DNA of 40,437 bases, from contig CALCDJ010000054.1 of assembly GCA_937900135.1 (NCBI GenBank), positions 1-40,437 of the forward strand. The letters run 5' to 3'. Source of the stretch: an uncultured Blautia sp. Its GTDB lineage: Bacteria; Bacillota; Clostridia; Lachnospirales; Lachnospiraceae. The notes beneath the pieces are model-generated. The model saw only the letters and a list, made by a program, of their open reading frames with translations, was not told the origin of the DNA and did not search any database. A program made the position numbers and the translations under genes. Position 1 is the stretch's first letter, and every line of letters begins with the position of its first letter. Of the stretch, positions 38,856 through 40,437 are shown piece after piece.

Positions 38856-40400
38856 ATGAAGAGAGAAACCGTTGTTGTACTGGATTTCGGCGGGCAGTAT
38901 AATCAGCTGATCGCACGTCGCGTAAGAGAATGCAATGTATACTGTGAAATTTATTCCTATAAGACAGATATAGAAAAAATTAAGAAAATCCAGCCAAAAG
39001 GTATTATTTTTACAGGTGGACCAAACAGTTGTTATGAAGAAGGGGCACCTTCCTATACAAAAGAAATCTTTGAATTGGGGATTCCGGTTCTTGGAATCTG
39101 TTATGGCTCTCAGCTGATGATGCATCTTCTGGGAGGAAAGGTGGAAAAGGCGCCTGTCCGTGAATATGGAAAGATTGAAGTAAATGTAAACACAGAATCA
39201 AAATTATTCCAGGATGTATCCCCAAAAACCATTTGCTGGATGAGTCATAACGATTATATTTCTAAAACTGCACCTGGCTCTGAAATCAGCGCATGGACCA
39301 GTGATTGTCCTGTGGCAGCCGTAGAAAATACGGAAAAGAATCTTTATGCCGTACAGTTCCACCCAGAGGTTCTTCATACGCAGGAAGGAACAAAGATGCT
39401 TTCCAACTTTGTATACCATATCTGTGGATGTGCTGGAGACTGGAAGATGGACTCCTTTGTAGAAGAGTCTATTAAAGCAATCCGGGAAAAAGTAGGGAAT
39501 GGGAAAGTGCTTTGCGCTCTGTCTGGCGGCGTAGATTCTTCTGTGGCAGCAGTACTGTTATCCAAGGCAGTAGGAAACCAGCTTACCTGTGTGTTTGTAG
39601 ATCATGGACTCCTTCGCAAAAACGAAGGAGATGAAGTAGAAGCTGTGTTTGGGCCAGAGGGAGAGTATGATCTGAACTTTATCCGTGTCAATGCTCAGGA
39701 GCGGTTCTACGAGAAATTAAAAGGCGCAGTAGAGCCAGAGGATAAGAGAAAGATTATTGGTGAAGAGTTTATTCGTGTCTTTGAGGAAGAGGCGAAGAAA
39801 ATCGGCGCAGTGGATTTTCTTGTTCAGGGAACCATTTATCCAGACGTAGTGGAAAGTGGTGTTGGCGGTGAGTCAACTGTGATCAAATCCCATCACAACG
39901 TGGGAGGATTGCCGGACTTCGTAGATTTCAAGGAAATCATTGAACCATTGCGGGATCTTTTCAAGGATGAGGTAAGAAAAGCAGGACTGGAACTGGGGAT
40001 TCCGGAATATCTGGTATTCCGTCAGCCATTCCCGGGACCAGGACTTGGCATTCGTATCATTGGAGAAATCACTGCAGAAAAAGTAAAGATGGTTCAGGAT
40101 GCAGACGCCATCTGGAGAGAAGAAATTGCAAAGGCTGGATGGGATAAAAAAGTAAACCAGTATTTTGCTGCATTGACAAATATGAGATCAGTAGGTGTTA
40201 TGGGAGACGAAAGAACCTATGACTATGCGGTAGCTTTAAGAGCTGTCACCACTACAGATTTTATGACAGCAGAAAGCGCAGATATCCCATGGGAGATTAT
40301 TGGAAAGACTACCAGCAGAATTGTAAACGAAGTGAAACACGTGAACAGAGTACTGTATGACTGTACAGGAAAACCACCAGCGACGATTGAGTTTGAATAA
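38856..40400 (+). CDS. guaA: GMP synthase (glutamine-hydrolysing)
   Basis: 514-aa enzyme converting XMP, glutamine and ATP to GMP. The N-terminal class I amidotransferase has nucleophile Cys82 ('LGICYGSQLM') and the His/Glu pair in 'AVQFHPEVLHT'. The ATP-pyrophosphatase domain carries the P-loop LSGGVDSS (about residue 223). The C-terminal dimerisation domain ends 'PPATIEFE', the typical GuaA terminus. GAGGAGG precedes the ATG by seven bases. Complete in the window. The last bases (40407-40437) look like the start of a terminator hairpin cut by the window edge. Confidence 0.97.
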   Translation: MKRETVVVLDFGGQYNQLIARRVRECNVYCEIYSYKTDIEKIKKIQPKGIIFTGGPNSCYEEGAPSYTKEIFELGIPVLGICYGSQLMMHLLGGKVEKAPVREYGKIEVNVNTESKLFQDVSPKTICWMSHNDYISKTAPGSEISAWTSDCPVAAVENTEKNLYAVQFHPEVLHTQEGTKMLSNFVYHICGCAGDWKMDSFVEESIKAIREKVGNGKVLCALSGGVDSSVAAVLLSKAVGNQLTCVFVDHGLLRKNEGDEVEAVFGPEGEYDLNFIRVNAQERFYEKLKGAVEPEDKRKIIGEEFIRVFEEEAKKIGAVDFLVQGTIYPDVVESGVGGESTVIKSHHNVGGLPDFVDFKEIIEPLRDLFKDEVRKAGLELGIPEYLVFRQPFPGPGLGIRIIGEITAEKVKMVQDADAIWREEIAKAGWDKKVNQYFAALTNMRSVGVMGDERTYDYAVALRAVTTTDFMTAESADIPWEIIGKTTSRIVNEVKHVNRVLYDCTGKPPATIEFE

Positions 40401-40437
40401 TATATTAGAGCCAAGAAATGCCTATTTTACGGGCTTT

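Noticed and set aside
1..40437. CRISPR arrays or Cas genes
   Set aside because: No regularly spaced repeats with unique spacers and no Cas-like protein were seen.

Overview
The window reads as chromosome of a low-to-mid GC anaerobic Firmicute, most likely a gut Lachnospiraceae (Blautia/Dorea/Ruminococcus-like; inferred from the gene set, not from any search). Pointers are a reverse rubrerythrin with PerR, a nine-gene V-type ATPase operon, a paired short ChrA transporter, a split ThrE, an Rpn-family nuclease, a BspA-like leucine-rich-repeat protein, a T-box on metG and a manganese riboswitch on a P-type ATPase. The one tRNA found does not encode its CCA end.

Layout. 1-2.4 kb: the 3' part of a leucine-rich-repeat surface protein and a membrane-anchored D,D-carboxypeptidase. 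2.4-3.6 kb: reverse rubrerythrin and PerR, both minus strand, with near-identical PerR boxes just downstream of each -10. 3.6-5 kb: a solitary Rpn nuclease gene flanked by two related ~75 bp repeats. 5.1-7.4 kb: chrA-chrA-lysR on the minus strand, with a LysR-type operator candidate upstream of the chrA promoter. 7.5-8.8 kb: two-gene ThrE-like exporter. 8.8-14 kb: T-box/metG, then Mn riboswitch/P-type ATPase. 14.1-17.4 kb: moaC-moaA-mog-MOSC-tatD, mostly overlapping genes. 17.4-21.8 kb: CapA-like protein, FabT-like MarR regulator with its own operator, a cluster of DnaA boxes in an AT-rich gap, an NlpC/P60 hydrolase and thioredoxin reductase. 21.9-23.7 kb: DUF885 protein. 23.7-32.3 kb: V-ATPase operon in the order G-C-I-K-F-E-A-B-D, minus strand. 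32.6-33.3 kb: trmB. 33.4-36.9 kb: a small ORF, tRNA-Lys(CUU) and an AT-rich integrative element. 37-40.4 kb: MATE transporter and guaA.

The most interesting region is the element in tRNA-Lys. It carries only a tyrosine recombinase, an unknown 111-aa protein, a divergent Cro/CI-type repressor and a ~110-aa one-helix membrane protein. The 3' half of the tRNA and about 175 bp beyond it (219 bp in all) recur exactly 2542 bp later. They are followed by a second, internally deleted copy that has lost nearly all of the recombinase and repressor but keeps a diverged membrane-protein gene. A consensus promoter pointing at the 111-aa gene and recombinase has one copy of a 12-bp repeat in its spacer, as expected of a repressor-controlled excision switch. 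The other notable non-coding signal is the DnaA-box cluster at 19.5-19.9 kb, which lies away from any dnaA gene in view.
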